Origin: Blakeslea trispora
Taxonomy: Eukaryota > Mucoromycota > Mucoromycetes > Mucorales > Choanephoraceae
Reading direction: 5' to 3'
Assembly (NCBI GenBank): GCA_025331445.1
Contig: JAIWNE010000080.1
Coordinates: 1-64,000, forward strand
DNA length: 64,000 bases
Positions 63,074-64,000 of this stretch are shown here, in pieces. Both the position numbers and the translations under genes were made by a program. Position 1 is the stretch's first letter. Every line of letters begins with the position of its first letter. The notes below the pieces were generated by a model. That model did not search any database. It was not told where the DNA came from and saw only the letters and a list, made by a program, of their open reading frames with translations.

Positions 63074-64000
63074 GCAAAGTACAGCTAAAACTCAAGTTTA
63101 TTCTGATAAAGAAAAAAAAAAGGATGACTTTGTAACTAGACAAAGTTTGTCTTTGTTCGCATCATCGAATTGACACTGAAAAGCGACTTGATCTTTGGTG
63201 CCCAATGTCTGTTTTTATTACATTTTGTCTTGTCTACTTGCAAGCAACTACTTGCAGCAGTCCAGCATTGTAGTTCTTGGATTGAGACGTAAATGATAAA
63301 GTACTGATAGCTTTATAGTTCTACAAGGCATGAGACAGTAATATTGCTATTGCTAATACATGACATCCCTTATAGCCATTGTGAGTCCAAGAACAGTGTT
63401 TATGCTTCTATAGCAGTTGTCAGATTAGACACTTGATTTTGTATCTCTCTGCTATAAAGGACTGTATATGGATTCCAAATGCTCACAACAAATAGTTTTA
63501 TGGCCTGAATCTATATCCAGATAGAGGAGTGCATGTCAGTTGTTTTGTTGGTTAACACATCAGATCACACAAAGTGTCGCCATCAACTGATTAGAAAGGT
63601 ACAATATGATGTTGCTGTTAGCTTAGCGCAAAGCATTGTGTGTGTGTGTTTTGTTGGCTTAGCCGTTTGGTAGAATGAATATTGACGACTTTTGGGATAG
63701 ACTTATTGTTTTTCTTCTTTTTTTTTTTTTTCTTTTAGGAGGGCTCAGAATGACATTGTAAGTGTCGAAACAAAAGCATTATGAGTTTCGAAATGCATGC
63801 TTGGGCAACTGTCCTTTAACAATGACAACAAAAGTAACCGTAACAATAAAAGTAATAGTAACAATAAAGACTTGAAGGTAAGAAAAAGTAAGGAAAAGTA
63901 AGGAAAAAGAAGGCTAAAGTGCTGCATTAAAAGCGAAAATGTAAGCAAGTCCGGCATTATTCCGACACATGTGCGGCAAATCTCCGGCAATCGTGTTTTA
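63074..64000 (-). repeat. 927-bp inverted repeat, right arm (runs off the window)
   Basis: It is the inverted partner of 54649-55575. The last base of the window is still inside the match, so the repeat may extend further. Confidence 0.95.

Overview
This is a fungal nuclear window, most likely from Mucoromycota (Mucorales-type). The evidence is AT-rich spacers, compact genes with many 45-95 nt GT-AG introns, and protein families that are clearly fungal (Sla1, Opi1, Afi1, Psp1, Orc5, Pan3, a Ste7/Byr1-type MEK, a PAK kinase, Ran, ubiquitin-L40). The species cannot be fixed from sequence alone. Exon structures were assembled by hand from splice signals and reading-frame continuity, so gene coordinates span first to last coding base and exon limits are given in the evidence.

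Layout. 1-2.4 kb: the 3' part of CDT2 (DTL) and a PSP1-domain gene, convergent. 2.4-16.5 kb: a gene-poor mobile-element zone. It holds a Gag-like remnant, a fossil protein-kinase exon, and a 4.13-kb unit bounded by ~95-bp terminal inverted repeats. That unit carries two unrecognised genes and a nested, nearly intact Tc1/mariner copy. The zone also contains a PPxY protein gene and a decayed second mariner-type transposase. 16.9-29.6 kb: a GBD/FH3 protein without an FH2 domain, a MAPKK, FAHD1, a Bin3/MePCE methyltransferase, Ran, ubiquitin-eL40, a 173-bp MITE, a small mitochondrial protein and eL28. 31.3-45.4 kb: PAN3, a mitochondrial RRM-like protein, NKAP, SLA1, mL54, ORC5 and a two-CRIB PAK-like kinase. 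47.8-53.4 kb: MED23. 54.5-64 kb: tRNA-Asp, then a pair of indel-free inverted 927-bp repeats that enclose OPI1, AFI1 and a LINE fossil.

The genes are housekeeping and signalling genes, not an operon-like pathway. Shared themes are RNA metabolism (PAN3, NKAP, the Bin3 methyltransferase, Psp1), polarity, endocytosis and signalling (SLA1, PAK, MEK, GBD protein, AFI1), replication control (CDT2, ORC5) and transcription (MED23, OPI1). Several neighbours are tail-to-tail with only 21-105 bp between stop codons, which predicts overlapping 3' UTRs.

The most novel items are three. The first is the 4.13-kb TIR unit, whose left end has a 75-nt antisense copy of the first exon of its own first gene, forming a long hairpin. 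The second is the 927-bp inverted repeat that starts 44 bp from a tRNA gene. The third is the set of four GC-AG introns, all with the donor GCAAGT.
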